NCBI RefSeq assembly: GCF_000986865.1
Contig: NZ_LAVS01000001.1
Location: forward strand, 124,001 to 188,000
Reading direction: 5' to 3'
Origin: Rheinheimera mesophila
GTDB lineage: Bacteria; Pseudomonadota; Gammaproteobacteria; Enterobacterales; Alteromonadaceae
DNA length: 64,000 bases
This document shows positions 16,746-25,607 of this stretch, piece by piece. Both the position numbers and the translations under genes were made by a program. Position 1 is the first letter of the stretch; every line of letters begins with the position of its first letter. The notes beneath the pieces were generated by a model. It made no database searches, was not told where the DNA came from, and worked only from the letters and a program-made list of their open reading frames with translations.

Positions 16746-17972
16746 CTATAAGGCTTTTCGTGGAGGCAATGCGACATTCGCAAAGATAAAGCCAGCGACC
16801 AATGACATAAAAATCAAAAAGGTCTGCTGGCCTAACTGTTCAGTAGAAACAATCTGTTGGCCCGAAACAAACGCATTTAAGCCCATGTACGTTTTACTTC
16901 CCGGAACCAGTACTATCATGCCCTGCAATGAGACGATACTGGCAGGCGCGTTCATCAGGCGATTGAACAAATTGCCATATAAACCCACGGCAAAAGCTCC
17001 GACAAAAGCCCCTAATGCCAAGCCAAGGTAATAAGCGCCGAATAAACTGGCAGCATAGGCAATAAAACCGGAGACCAGTCCCCATAGCGCATGCCTTAAT
17101 CTCGCCTTAAACACGACGACTAAACTGCCACATAAAATAGCCACAGCCAGCCAACTGGTCCATTCTGGCACTGAGGGCGCGATTTGTGGCGGGATCTGGC
17201 CGAACAATACCTGACCTAAAGCCACTCCCAGAAAGGCGCCAAAATACAGCTTAAACAGCAGCATCACTGCGTCCATCACCCGCGCTGTGCCAGAGACCAA
17301 ATGGCGGGCCGCCAGCTCTGCCAGCCCCAGAGTTAAAGCCAGGCCTGGAATAAAGACAATAATGGCGGACAATACCACTAAAGGCACATTGATCATCGGG
17401 TCGATATAAACAGCCACAGCGGTCGCCATTAAAGCAGAGACTAAAGCGACCAAAGGCTCCAGCATATGAGCCACCCGGCGTGACTTCATCGACCAGAGTA
17501 CAAACAAATACACAATCAGGCTCAGCACAGTGGCCCAGAATACATCGTGCCAACTGGCGCGCATTAACATGGCAAAAGCGCCACCCGCAGCACCGAAAGC
17601 AGCAAAAGTGGCCCAGCGGGAGTAAGGATTAGGCGCTGCTGCTATTTGATCCAGCCGTTGATTGACATCCTGCAAAGTCAGCTTACTGCTGGCAAGCGCA
17701 TCGACCAGCTCGTCTGTGTAAGATAAAGCGCCTAAGTCCAGCTCGCCGGGCGTCACACGGGAGATATGAGTGTATTCATTTTCTTCACCCGGAACCCAAA
17801 GCACAAAAGTCAGCACAGTGGGGGTGATCGCAAAAGAACCGCCAATTTTCAGCAGCTTGGCCACTTCCTGTAAATGTGCTTCCAAGCGATAAGCCGGAGT
17901 ACCGAACTTATGCAGCATTTTGCCGAGCTTAACGATAAAACGGCGTTTTTCAATAAAACTGGCGGAGTCCAC
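16746..17972 (-). CDS. Threonine/serine exporter family protein (ThrE-like, fused form)
   Basis: About 408 residues combining both ThrE halves: an N-terminal soluble DUF1212 region (KLGKMLHKFGTPAYRLEAHL, about 10-120) and then about ten membrane segments. Family members export threonine and serine with proton antiport. A GTG at 17972 preceded by AAGGAT is preferred; a TTG at 17996 would extend it by eight residues without a ribosome site. It converges on the HTH-receiver gene. The 171-bp gap between them contains a TCTTACCT/AGGTAAGA inverted repeat at about 16691-16726 that could end the transcript. Confidence 0.88.
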   Translation of the reverse strand: MDSASFIEKRRFIVKLGKMLHKFGTPAYRLEAHLQEVAKLLKIGGSFAITPTVLTFVLWVPGEENEYTHISRVTPGELDLGALSYTDELVDALASSKLTLQDVNQRLDQIAAAPNPYSRWATFAAFGAAGGAFAMLMRASWHDVFWATVLSLIVYLFVLWSMKSRRVAHMLEPLVALVSALMATAVAVYIDPMINVPLVVLSAIIVFIPGLALTLGLAELAARHLVSGTARVMDAVMLLFKLYFGAFLGVALGQVLFGQIPPQIAPSVPEWTSWLAVAILCGSLVVVFKARLRHALWGLVSGFIAYAASLFGAYYLGLALGAFVGAFAVGLYGNLFNRLMNAPASIVSLQGMIVLVPGSKTYMGLNAFVSGQQIVSTEQLGQQTFLIFMSLVAGFIFANVALPPRKAL

Positions 17973-18089
17973 TTGAAAATCCTTGTTGTCTTGCAACTCA
18001 ATACAGCTATTGTAGTGGGCTTTCTAAAGGCAGGATAGAAGAAGATAAAGCTAAGTGATTGATAAAGGCTAAGTTACTGTGCTCTTCTA

Positions 18090-18689
18090 TCAAGAGAGTT
18101 CTGCCAGCAGCCATTGGTATTCCTGCTGCAGTAACTGAAAAGCGGCCGCATCACCGCCTTTATCCGGATGCAAACGCAGCGCTTGCTGCCGGTAGACTTT
18201 TTTTAGCTGGGTTACAGAATAAGGCTGATTTAACTGCCATTTCTGCCGCAACGCGCCAGTATCAAGCGCCTGGTTTTGCTGATGTAGTGCTAGTTTTTTC
18301 CAGAACTCATCTAACAAAGCCTGTAATTTGTCATCTGTCATAGCGCGCATATTTTGCCAGTCCAGATAATAAGCGGCTTTGTCCTGCTGCTCCTGCCATA
18401 AAGCGACTGCATTATCAGGCAGAGCTGTCACTGTATAGACCATCACTTTGGCATAGCCGATATGCAATAAGGCCACCTGTTCCTGTCGCCACTGCGCTTG
18501 CAGCACAAACAGATGATGGTAAAGCACAAAATGTTGCTGGAATAACAAAGAATCCACGGCAAGGCTGCGGGGTTCGGGAAAAAAAGCTTTTAATTGATGC
18601 AGCAATTCCTGCTCGCTGATCTCTCCTTGCCGGGACAACAGGAAAGCTTCGAGTGCGGCCACTAAATCATCTTGCAGCTCTGTGTTCAT
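18090..18689 (-). CDS. DnaJ-related protein with a C-terminal J domain
   Basis: About 199 residues. The N-terminal part (residues 1-135) resembles the DnaJ-related domain (alpha-helical, with LSRQGEISEQELLHQLKAFFPE). The last 55 residues are a J domain with the essential HPD in RLHPDKGGDAAAF. J domains stimulate DnaK-type ATPases, so a cochaperone role is expected; a C-terminal J domain without Zn-finger marks a specialised co-chaperone. The ATG at 18689 was chosen by domain content; an ATG at 18743 is possible. TGCGAC half-sites lie 85-130 bp upstream. Confidence 0.82.
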   Translation of the reverse strand: MNTELQDDLVAALEAFLLSRQGEISEQELLHQLKAFFPEPRSLAVDSLLFQQHFVLYHHLFVLQAQWRQEQVALLHIGYAKVMVYTVTALPDNAVALWQEQQDKAAYYLDWQNMRAMTDDKLQALLDEFWKKLALHQQNQALDTGALRQKWQLNQPYSVTQLKKVYRQQALRLHPDKGGDAAAFQLLQQEYQWLLAELS

Positions 18690-18831
18690 GATGGAAGTAA
18701 AGGCGAAAAAATTGTCAGGATCAATTTTAACAATGCGAAGCATTGGCCCAAAGGGTGAGCGCCAAAGATGGCTGCGACATCGTCGCAACAACGTTCCCGA
18801 CAGTTGCGACATACCGTCCTTCCATGGACAT

Positions 18832-18860
18832 AAAAAAAGGCTGACACAAGGTCAGCCTTT
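18832..18860 (-). terminator. Terminator of the rpsP-rimM-trmD-rplS operon
   Basis: On the minus strand the stem AAAGGCTGAC/GTCAGCCTTT (loop CTTGT) runs into seven T residues, ten bases after the rplS stop. Confidence 0.92.
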
Positions 18861-18869
18861 CCAGTTTGC

Positions 18870-19229
18870 TTAGTTAAGCTTTTCGCGGATACGCGCTGAT
18901 TTACCTGAACGATCGCGTAAGTAGTAAAGCTTGGCACGGCGCACTGCACCACGGCGTTTCAGCGTAATGCTGTCAATCATAGGGCTGTGCGTCTGGAATA
19001 CACGCTCAACACCTTCGCCGTTGGAAATTTTACGAACTGTAAAAGATGAATGCAGACCACGGTTACGTTTAGCGATAACGATACCTTCGTATGCCTGCAG
19101 ACGAGTTTTATCGCCTTCTTTTACTTTAACCTGAACTACTACAGTGTCACCTGGGCCAAAGGCTGGCACGTCAGTTTTTAACTGTTCGTCTTCAAGTTGC
19201 TTGATAATGTTTTGGCTAACTTTGCTCAT
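18870..19229 (-). CDS. rplS: 50S ribosomal protein L19
   Basis: A 119-residue protein with the L19 pattern: [52 protein letters not shown] and [20 protein letters not shown]19 sits at the 30S-50S interface. It is the last gene of the four-gene operon, and an intrinsic terminator follows immediately. Confidence 0.98.
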   Translation of the reverse strand: MSKVSQNIIKQLEDEQLKTDVPAFGPGDTVVVQVKVKEGDKTRLQAYEGIVIAKRNRGLHSSFTVRKISNGEGVERVFQTHSPMIDSITLKRRGAVRRAKLYYLRDRSGKSARIREKLN

Positions 19230-19251
19230 AACAATCTCACTTTACCTGGAA

Positions 19252-20028
19252 TTAACTATCGTGTTGCTGCAACGCCTGGTGTTCCTGTTGGAATTCATCC
19301 AGTAATTTGCGTTGCTCCTTAGTCAGAGCCAGGGCATTTAACATATCCGGCCGTCTTAACCAGGTTCTACCAAGAGCCTGCTTCAGACGCCAGCGTCGTA
19401 TATTTTCATGGTGTCCACTCAGCAACACCGGTGGAACCTGTTTGTCTGCTAACACCGCAGGTCTGGTGTAGTGTGGGCAGTCTAACAAACCAGTTGCAAA
19501 CGAATCCTGTTCTGCCGACTCTTCGTGCCCCAGTACGCCTGGTACCAGTCGCGATACCGCATCAATCAGCGTCATCGCAGGCAACTCGCCTCCACTCAGC
19601 ACGTAATCCCCAATTGACCATTCTTCGTCAATTTCGGTTTCAATTACGCGTTCATCAATGCCTTCGTAACGGCCTGCCACTAACAGCAGTTTCGGGTAAC
19701 GTGCAAGTTCCTGTACACCTTGTTGGTCTAACTTGCGGCCTTGCGGCGACAAATACACCGTATGTACATTCCCTCCGGCAGCTTGCTTGGCCGCGCGAAT
19801 AGCGTCGGTCAGCGGCTGTACCATCATCAGCATACCAGGACCACCTCCAAAGGGGCGATCATCGACGGTGTTGTGTTTGTCGTGGGTATAATCCCGCGGA
19901 TTCCAACACTCCACCTGCAACAGTCCTTGCTTTACAGCGCGGCTTGTTACACCAAACTTTGTAATAGCATCAAACATCTGCGGGAACAGAGTAACAACTC
20001 CAACCCACAAGCCAGCTTGCTGCGACAT
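19252..20028 (-). CDS. trmD: tRNA (guanine37-N1)-methyltransferase
   Basis: Methylates G37 next to the anticodon and prevents +1 frameshifting. The 258 residues begin [13 protein letters not shown] and contain the SPOUT knot motifs [30 protein letters not shown] and the C-terminal RRPDML block. Its ATG overlaps the rimM stop by one base (TAATG), which implies translational coupling. The order rpsP-rimM-trmD-rplS is conserved widely in bacteria. Confidence 0.98.
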   Translation of the reverse strand: MSQQAGLWVGVVTLFPQMFDAITKFGVTSRAVKQGLLQVECWNPRDYTHDKHNTVDDRPFGGGPGMLMMVQPLTDAIRAAKQAAGGNVHTVYLSPQGRKLDQQGVQELARYPKLLLVAGRYEGIDERVIETEIDEEWSIGDYVLSGGELPAMTLIDAVSRLVPGVLGHEESAEQDSFATGLLDCPHYTRPAVLADKQVPPVLLSGHHENIRRWRLKQALGRTWLRRPDMLNALALTKEQRKLLDEFQQEHQALQQHDS

Positions 20029-20555
20029 TAAAAGTCCGGATCCCAGTCTACTAAGATACGTCGTTCAGCGTTATTCACATCCTTAATGACAGAGTCAGTC
20101 AGGAAAGGCAGTAAACGCTCCGTCTTGCCAAATGCATCGGATTTATTGGCTTTCACAACAAGAACGTCGTTTGAGCCAGTTTCCATCATGTCGACCACTT
20201 CACCTAAGTGATAACCAGCCTCGTTCACTACAGCCATGCCCATCAGGTCACGCCAGTAGTAATCACCCTCAGCAAGCTGGGGTAATGAAGAACGCTCTAC
20301 TGCGATATCCGCATTGACGTAGAGTTGAGCCTGGTCGCGGTCAGACACGTCAGCCAGTTTGACGATCAGGCCATTGCCATGTCGTTTTTTGCCGCTGATT
20401 TGCACTTGACGCCAGTTACCCTGCAGTTGAATTTGCCAGGGTGTGTAATCAAAAATCCCTTCCGGGACATCGGTATAGGAGTTTACTTTTAGCCACCCGT
20501 TGATGCCGTAAACAGCGCCAAACTTACCTAAGACAACTAAATCTTTACCGTTCAA
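20028..20555 (-). CDS. rimM: Ribosome maturation factor RimM
   Basis: Assists 30S assembly around the 16S rRNA 3' domain and binds S19. The 175-residue protein has the N-terminal barrel with [20 protein letters not shown] and the PRC-barrel with [13 protein letters not shown] and [10 protein letters not shown]. Length and position between rpsP and trmD are standard. One-base overlap with trmD. Confidence 0.97.
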   Translation of the reverse strand: MNGKDLVVLGKFGAVYGINGWLKVNSYTDVPEGIFDYTPWQIQLQGNWRQVQISGKKRHGNGLIVKLADVSDRDQAQLYVNADIAVERSSLPQLAEGDYYWRDLMGMAVVNEAGYHLGEVVDMMETGSNDVLVVKANKSDAFGKTERLLPFLTDSVIKDVNNAERRILVDWDPDF

Positions 20556-20583
20556 GGTGAAACTCCGACCTTTATTTTAGCTA

Positions 20584-20835
20584 TTAAGCAGCAGCTTTCT
20601 TAGCAGCTTTCACCAATGAAGCAACGCGGTCGCTTAAAGAAGCGCCTTGCGATACCCAGTGGTTGATACGCTCTAAGTCAATACGCGTTTGCTCTTCTGC
20701 ACCGCCAGCGATTGGGTTGAAGAAACCCACGCGCTCAATAAAGCGGCCATCACGAGCAAAACGGCTGTCCGCTACCACAACTTGGTAAAATGGACGCTTT
20801 TTCGCGCCACCACGTTGTAAACGAATAGTTACCAT
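20584..20835 (-). CDS. rpsP: 30S ribosomal protein S16
   Basis: An 83-residue protein starting [18 protein letters not shown] with the S16 block [14 protein letters not shown]. It heads the operon; AGAGGACGGT precedes the ATG. A near-consensus promoter and a hairpin with T-run lie in its short leader, which suggests attenuation or readthrough control of the operon. Confidence 0.98.
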   Translation of the reverse strand: MVTIRLQRGGAKKRPFYQVVVADSRFARDGRFIERVGFFNPIAGGAEEQTRIDLERINHWVSQGASLSDRVASLVKAAKKAAA

Positions 20836-20876
20836 ACCGTCCTCTAATAATCGTTCAGGATTTAAAAAAATAACAA

Positions 20877-20899
20877 ACCCCGCGGTCAGACCGTGGGGT
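20877..20899 (-). terminator. Leader hairpin with T-run upstream of rpsP
   Basis: On the minus strand ACCCC-A-CGGT/ACCG-C-GGGGT forms the stem with loop CTG, followed by TTTGTTATTTTTTT. It lies between the predicted rpsP promoter start and the gene, and also 104 bp after ffh. It can serve either as the ffh terminator or as an attenuator in the rpsP leader. Confidence 0.75.
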
Positions 20900-20905
20900 C
20901 GGTGA

Positions 20906-20933
20906 ATTGTACGGATTTTTGCCTGCTTTGCAA
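20906..20933 (-). promoter_or_regulatory. Promoter of the rpsP operon
   Basis: On the minus strand TTGCAA and TACAAT are separated by 16 bp. The predicted start, near 20899, is the first base of the leader hairpin. Confidence 0.75.
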
Positions 20934-21002
20934 GGTTTTTCGGGCTTTGGCCGCATATTTCAGCTTTTGCTAAAAGCCAACGGCCGTGCTATTGAGCAGG
21001 AC

Positions 21003-22370
21003 TTAACGCGGAGGTAATAAGCCCGGTGGTAACTTGCCGCCCATACCACGCATCATCTTCATTAAGCCGCCTTTACCCGACATCTGCTTCATCATTTTCT
21101 GCATTTGGGTAAATTGTTTCAGCAGTTGGTTTACATCCTGCACTTGGGTGCCTGACCCTGCGGCAATACGTTTTTTGCGCGAGCCTTTAATCAAATCGGG
21201 AAACAAACGCTCTTTTTTGGTCATGGAGTTAATAATGGCTTCCATTTTATTGAACTGCTTATTGCCCATCTGATCCATGGCACCAGCGGGTAAGTTTTTC
21301 ATGCCGGGTAATTTATCCAGCATTGACATCATACCGCCCATACTGCGCATCTGCACTAACTGATCGCGGAAGTCTTCTAAACTAAAGCCCTGCCCTTTCA
21401 TCACTTTGGCAGCGACTTTTGCCGCTTGTTCTTTGTCGACCTTCTGCTCGATTTGTTCAATCAGGCTCATCACATCGCCCATACCCAAAATACGGGAGGC
21501 GATTCGATCCGGGTGGAACGGCTCTAAGGCGTCTGTTTTTTCGCCCATACCGATAAACTTAATCGGCTTGCCTGTGATATGACGGATAGATAACGCAGCA
21601 CCACCACGGGCATCACCATCGGCTTTGGTCAGGATCACACCGGTCAAAGGCAATGCTTCATTAAACGCTTTTGCTGTATTGGCCGCATCCTGACCTGTCA
21701 TGGCATCCACCACAAACAGCGTTTCTATAGGTTTAACCGCTGCATGCAGGGCTTTGATTTCGCCCATCATGTCATCGTCTACGTGTAAACGACCGGCGGT
21801 ATCGACCAGCAGCACATCAAAAATTTGTAAGCGGGCATGAGCTATAGCAGCGTTGACGATATCGATAGGTTTCTGACTGACAGTACTTGGGAAACACTCA
21901 ACCCCAACTTCTCTCGCCAGTGTTTCCAACTGTTTAATAGCGGCTGGACGATAGACGTCAGCAGACACTACCAATACTTTTTTCTTTTTCCGCTCTTTTA
22001 AGAACTTAGCCAATTTACCAACAGAAGTGGTTTTACCCGCCCCCTGTAAACCTGCCATCAACACCACAGCCGGAGGCTGAACATTCAGAGCCAGTTCTTC
22101 GTTGGCTTCGCCCATCGCATCTTCTAATGCTTTACGGACAATTTTCAGAAACTCCTGACCAGGAGTCAGGCTTTTACTGACTTCAATGCCAACAGAACGC
22201 TCTTTGACCTGATTGACAAAGTCACGCACCACAGGCAAAGCCACGTCGGCTTCTAATAACGCCATCCGTACTTCACGTAAGGTTTCTTTAATATTATCTT
22301 CAGTTAAACGACCACGACCGCTGATGTTCTTCAGCGTTTTGGTGAGGCGGTCCGACAGGTTTTCAAACAT
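21003..22370 (-). CDS. ffh: Signal recognition particle protein (SRP54)
   Basis: GTPase that with 4.5S RNA delivers inner membrane proteins to FtsY and SecYEG. The 455 residues contain an N-domain (about 1-85), a G-domain with GLQGAGKTTSVGKLA, DVYRPAAIKQL, DTAGRLH and TKADGDARGG, and a Met-rich M-domain with the SGSGT-like RIAAGSGTQVQDVNQLLKQF. Length is normal. It is divergent from ypjD, with a 175-bp gap where I see no further feature. Confidence 0.98.
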   Translation of the reverse strand: MFENLSDRLTKTLKNISGRGRLTEDNIKETLREVRMALLEADVALPVVRDFVNQVKERSVGIEVSKSLTPGQEFLKIVRKALEDAMGEANEELALNVQPPAVVLMAGLQGAGKTTSVGKLAKFLKERKKKKVLVVSADVYRPAAIKQLETLAREVGVECFPSTVSQKPIDIVNAAIAHARLQIFDVLLVDTAGRLHVDDDMMGEIKALHAAVKPIETLFVVDAMTGQDAANTAKAFNEALPLTGVILTKADGDARGGAALSIRHITGKPIKFIGMGEKTDALEPFHPDRIASRILGMGDVMSLIEQIEQKVDKEQAAKVAAKVMKGQGFSLEDFRDQLVQMRSMGGMMSMLDKLPGMKNLPAGAMDQMGNKQFNKMEAIINSMTKKERLFPDLIKGSRKKRIAAGSGTQVQDVNQLLKQFTQMQKMMKQMSGKGGLMKMMRGMGGKLPPGLLPPR

Positions 22371-22545
22371 AACTTAGCACCTGATATACAATATGGCCGG
22401 ATTATATCGTATAAACCTGAAGCGAGTAACTACTCGGCTGACATCTTCCTACCCAGTGTCGCTGCGAATACACAAGGGTACTCTGTCAAATGCGAGTAAT
22501 TTGCAATAGAATGTTAAATCTTCACGAATCAACAGGATCTGATTT

Positions 22546-23355
22546 ATGGTAGTTGAGCTGTTACCCGGAGTGGCATTGGTTGGTTATCTGCTGGCAACAG
22601 GTTTGGTTTTGTCGCGCTTGGTGCATCCACAAGGCCCTGACTATAAATTAGTGTTCAGCGCAGCGGTGATGGCTATTGTCTGTCACATGCTGTTTCTGGC
22701 CGACTCGGTTTTTGCCGACTCGGGTCAGAACTTTAGTCTGTTGAACGTGATTTCGCTGGTGTGTTGGTTGATCAGTACCGCCATTACTATCACGGCCTTA
22801 CGCACGCCAACTGTCTTGCTGTTACCTATAGTCTATGGCTTTTCTGCCTTGACACAACTGGCGGTATTGTGGCTGCCTGCTGAAGTGCAAATGCAGCATT
22901 TTGAGCATAACCCCATTTTGCTGATGCATATCATAATGGCCTTTGTCGCTTATACCTTGCTGATTGTAGCCACCTTGCACTCGCTGCAGGTGCACTACAT
23001 CAGTAAAAAATTGAAACAAAAAGATTTCATGCTGGGTAATCAGTTTTTACCCCCTTTGTTGCAAGTAGAGCGACTGCAATTCAGGGTGCTATTGTTGGGG
23101 ACCTTGTTACTCGGCTTAACCTTATTCAGCGGTGCCGCTTTTACCGACAATTGGCTGGCGGCCCACAATCTGCATAAAAACATTTTGAGTTCTGTCGCTT
23201 TTCTGGTGTTCGCTGTGTTGTTATGGGGCCACGCTCAGCGAGGCTGGCGGGGTCGTCTTGCCATAGCCCTCACCTTTACCGGTAGCTTGTTATTGACTCT
23301 GGCTTATTTTGGCAGCCGCTTTGTCAGGGAAGTGATATTGGGTCGGCTTGGATAA
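22546..23355 (+). CDS. ypjD: CcsA/YpjD-like cytochrome c assembly family membrane protein
   Basis: A 269-residue protein with about eight membrane segments and the conserved block NWLAAHNLHKNILSSVAFLVFAVLLWGHAQRGWRGR, similar in layout to CcsA/ResC-type haem handling proteins (tryptophan-rich loop replaced). The position next to ffh and before a CorB-like gene is the same as ypjD in E. coli. Haem export is a family-level inference; the E. coli protein has no firm function. Confidence 0.85.
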   Translation: MVVELLPGVALVGYLLATGLVLSRLVHPQGPDYKLVFSAAVMAIVCHMLFLADSVFADSGQNFSLLNVISLVCWLISTAITITALRTPTVLLLPIVYGFSALTQLAVLWLPAEVQMQHFEHNPILLMHIIMAFVAYTLLIVATLHSLQVHYISKKLKQKDFMLGNQFLPPLLQVERLQFRVLLLGTLLLGLTLFSGAAFTDNWLAAHNLHKNILSSVAFLVFAVLLWGHAQRGWRGRLAIALTFTGSLLLTLAYFGSRFVREVILGRLG

Positions 23356-23385
23356 TAGCTTTTTCCGCGCTCTGGTTATAAAGGC

Positions 23386-23414
23386 TTGACTTGACGGGCT
23401 GTTCGTACTATCAA
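23386..23414 (+). promoter_or_regulatory. Promoter of the CorB-like gene
   Basis: TTGACT (23386-23391) and TATCAA (23409-23414) are 17 bp apart. The box covers a TTG that could be read as an upstream start codon, which argues that translation begins further downstream at 23448. Confidence 0.6.
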
Positions 23415-23447
23415 ATAGCTTCGATTAGCCCTACAGGTACAGTACTT

Positions 23448-24716
23448 TTGGACGAGATCTCAACCAGCACCCTCTTTATCGTTTTGGGATTGTTGGTGTT
23501 ATGTTCTGCATTCTTTTCAGCTTCCGAAACCGGCATGATGTCGGTCAATCCATACAAGCTTAAACACCTTGCCAATGAACAACATAAAGCTGCACTGCGC
23601 GTGACGGCCATGCTGGAGCGCCGCGACCGGCTGATTGGTTTAATTCTGGTGGGTAATAATCTGGTTAATGTGGCGGCTTCGTCTATCGGTACACTGATAG
23701 GAATGAGGTTGTATGGCGACTTCGGTATTCTGATTGCGGGTATAGTTCTTACCCTGATTATTTTAATTTTCGGTGAAGTGACACCAAAGACACTGGCCGC
23801 TTTGCATCCGGAGCGAGTGGCTTTTCCAAGTTCAGTAGTCCTCAAACCACTGATGAAAGTGCTTTACCCTGTGGTCTGGTTACTTAATAAAATCTGCAAT
23901 ACTTTTTTAGGCTGGCTGGGAGTCAGCGCCGAACAACATCATGGCAGCAGCTTAAGCTCTGAAGAGCTTCGAACCGTGGTGCATGAAGCCGGGGCTTTAA
24001 TTCCGCAACAGCACCAGAATATGCTGGTCGGTGTACTGGATTTAGAAAAAGCTACAGTCGAAGATATTATGATACCGCGCAATGAACTGGTTGGGGTCGA
24101 TATCAATGATGAATGGAAAGACATAGTTCGTCAGTTGTCCAACGCACAGCACAACCGCATTCTGCTTTACCGCGACAGCGTCGATGATGCGTTAGGTTTT
24201 ATCCATAGCCGCGAATTAGCCCGTCTGGCGTTAAAAGATCAGTTAAACAAAGCGTCTTTGTTGCGATCGGTACGGGAAATTTATTTTATTCCGGAAAATA
24301 CCCCACTGAATACTCAACTGCATAAATTCCAAAGCTCAAAAGAACGGATAGGTCTGGTGGTTGATGAGTACGGTGATATCCAGGGTTTGGTTACCTTAGA
24401 GGACATACTGGAAGAAGTGGTGGGTAACTTCACAACAGATATTGCGGATTATCAGAATGATGAAATTCTGCCTCAGGCTGATGGTAGTTATCTGGTCGAT
24501 GGCGGTATTAACCTGCGGGATTTGAACCGTGATATGCAGCTGAACTTCCCCACGGACGGCCCTAAAACGTTAAATGGTCTGGTGTTGGAGTACCTGGAAG
24601 AAATTCCCGAAGCCAGTTTAGGTTTAACTCTGGCAGGTTGTCCGATGGAGATAGTTGAAGTGCAGGACAATATGATTAAAACAGTGCGACTGATGCCCCA
24701 TTTGCAACAGAACTAA
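23448..24716 (+). CDS. CNNM/CBS-domain membrane protein (CorB/YfjD-like)
   Basis: About 422 residues. The order is a CNNM (DUF21) membrane domain with FFSASETGMMSVNPYKLKHLA and GNNLVNVAASSIGT, a CBS pair (DIMIPRNELVGV; IGLVVDEYGDIQGLVTLEDILEEVVGNFTTDI) and a C-terminal transporter-associated domain ending DNMIKTVRL. Family members influence Mg/Co homeostasis, probably as Mg transporters. The TTG at 23448 gives a protein starting MDEISTSTL, which aligns with E. coli YfjD (MEHISTTTL); a TTG at 23391 overlaps a promoter box and is rejected. Confidence 0.9.
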   Translation: MDEISTSTLFIVLGLLVLCSAFFSASETGMMSVNPYKLKHLANEQHKAALRVTAMLERRDRLIGLILVGNNLVNVAASSIGTLIGMRLYGDFGILIAGIVLTLIILIFGEVTPKTLAALHPERVAFPSSVVLKPLMKVLYPVVWLLNKICNTFLGWLGVSAEQHHGSSLSSEELRTVVHEAGALIPQQHQNMLVGVLDLEKATVEDIMIPRNELVGVDINDEWKDIVRQLSNAQHNRILLYRDSVDDALGFIHSRELARLALKDQLNKASLLRSVREIYFIPENTPLNTQLHKFQSSKERIGLVVDEYGDIQGLVTLEDILEEVVGNFTTDIADYQNDEILPQADGSYLVDGGINLRDLNRDMQLNFPTDGPKTLNGLVLEYLEEIPEASLGLTLAGCPMEIVEVQDNMIKTVRLMPHLQQN

Positions 24717-24806
24717 CATATCCGTCGCACTTGAGTGAACAGTGGAGCCGGGCGCAGATAAACCGCGCCTCTACACTATCATCTTCCAAAACAAGACTGG
24801 ATTCAG

Positions 24807-25424
24807 TTAACCAAATAAACCAAAAAACCAGCCACTTTTAAATTCGTCTTCACAGCTTTGTAACTGGCGCTGATACAGGGTTGCACGCTGTTGTACCTTG
24901 CGTGATGTTTCCATCAACCAGCGTTTTTTATAGTAGCTGCCACGTTTGTAGCCGCCCCAGCCTTCGTGATAATTCAGATACTGTGCATAAGCATCCGACT
25001 TTGACACTTTATTGATACGGCTACTTTTATTGATATACCAGCCCATAAAATCTAATGCATCGTCAAAGTTGGAACGCGCGGCAAAATAACTACCTGTCTC
25101 CCGGCCATAGTCTTCCCAGGTTTCGTCTTTCACCTGGGCATAACCATAGGCTGTACTGGCGCGGCCGACAGGAATAAAGCCAAACCAATACTGCATCGGA
25201 GGCTGAGCATCATGTTTAAAGCTACTTTCCTGATACATCATCGCCATTGGCACATGAATAGGCACGTCCCATTTGTCGCGCATATCGGCTGCAGCATCAT
25301 ACCAATCGTTGTGTTCACGGAATATGTCACACAAATTAGAGCTATTTTTTGGTGGGGCTGTGGCACAGCCTGTCAGAATGGTGGCTACGGATAAAAAGAG
25401 TAAAGTTTTTTTAATTTTTTTCAT
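24807..25424 (-). CDS. Lipoprotein with lysozyme-like (SLT) transglycosylase domain
   Basis: 205 residues. An N-terminal lipobox LTGCAT marks an outer-membrane lipoprotein, with Cys19 as the lipidation site. The mature part carries SLT-like elements: the likely catalytic Glu in MMYQESSF near residue 66, the STAYGYAQVKDETW block and the YLNYHEGWGGY block. Lytic cleavage of murein glycan with 1,6-anhydro ends is the family reaction. The protein is short and lacks accessory domains. Confidence 0.8.
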   Translation of the reverse strand: MKKIKKTLLFLSVATILTGCATAPPKNSSNLCDIFREHNDWYDAAADMRDKWDVPIHVPMAMMYQESSFKHDAQPPMQYWFGFIPVGRASTAYGYAQVKDETWEDYGRETGSYFAARSNFDDALDFMGWYINKSSRINKVSKSDAYAQYLNYHEGWGGYKRGSYYKKRWLMETSRKVQQRATLYQRQLQSCEDEFKSGWFFGLFG

Positions 25425-25525
25425 CAGGCGCTGAACTTTTTAAAACACAACTCAGACTAACCCAATGAACGGATTCAACCAAGTTTTTGTTTTTCATCCC
25501 TGGATTATCCTTATCCTTAGTTTTC

Positions 25526-25551
25526 ACGACCAGCTTGCTGGTCGTTTTTTT
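25526..25551 (+). terminator. Orphan intrinsic terminator (plus strand)
   Basis: ACGACCAGC/GCTGGTCGT is followed by seven T residues on the plus strand. No plus-strand gene precedes it in the interval between two minus-strand genes, so the transcript it ends is unknown. Confidence 0.7.
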
Positions 25552-25573
25552 ATCTGCAAACTCAAAAATTTGG

Positions 25574-25603
25574 CAACAAAAGCCGAATTTAGTGTCCGGC
25601 TTT
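25574..25603 (-). terminator. gshA terminator
   Basis: On the minus strand AAAGCCG/CGGCTTT flanks an 11-base loop and is followed by TTGTT, five bases after the gshA stop. Confidence 0.65.
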
Positions 25604-25607
25604 ATCG

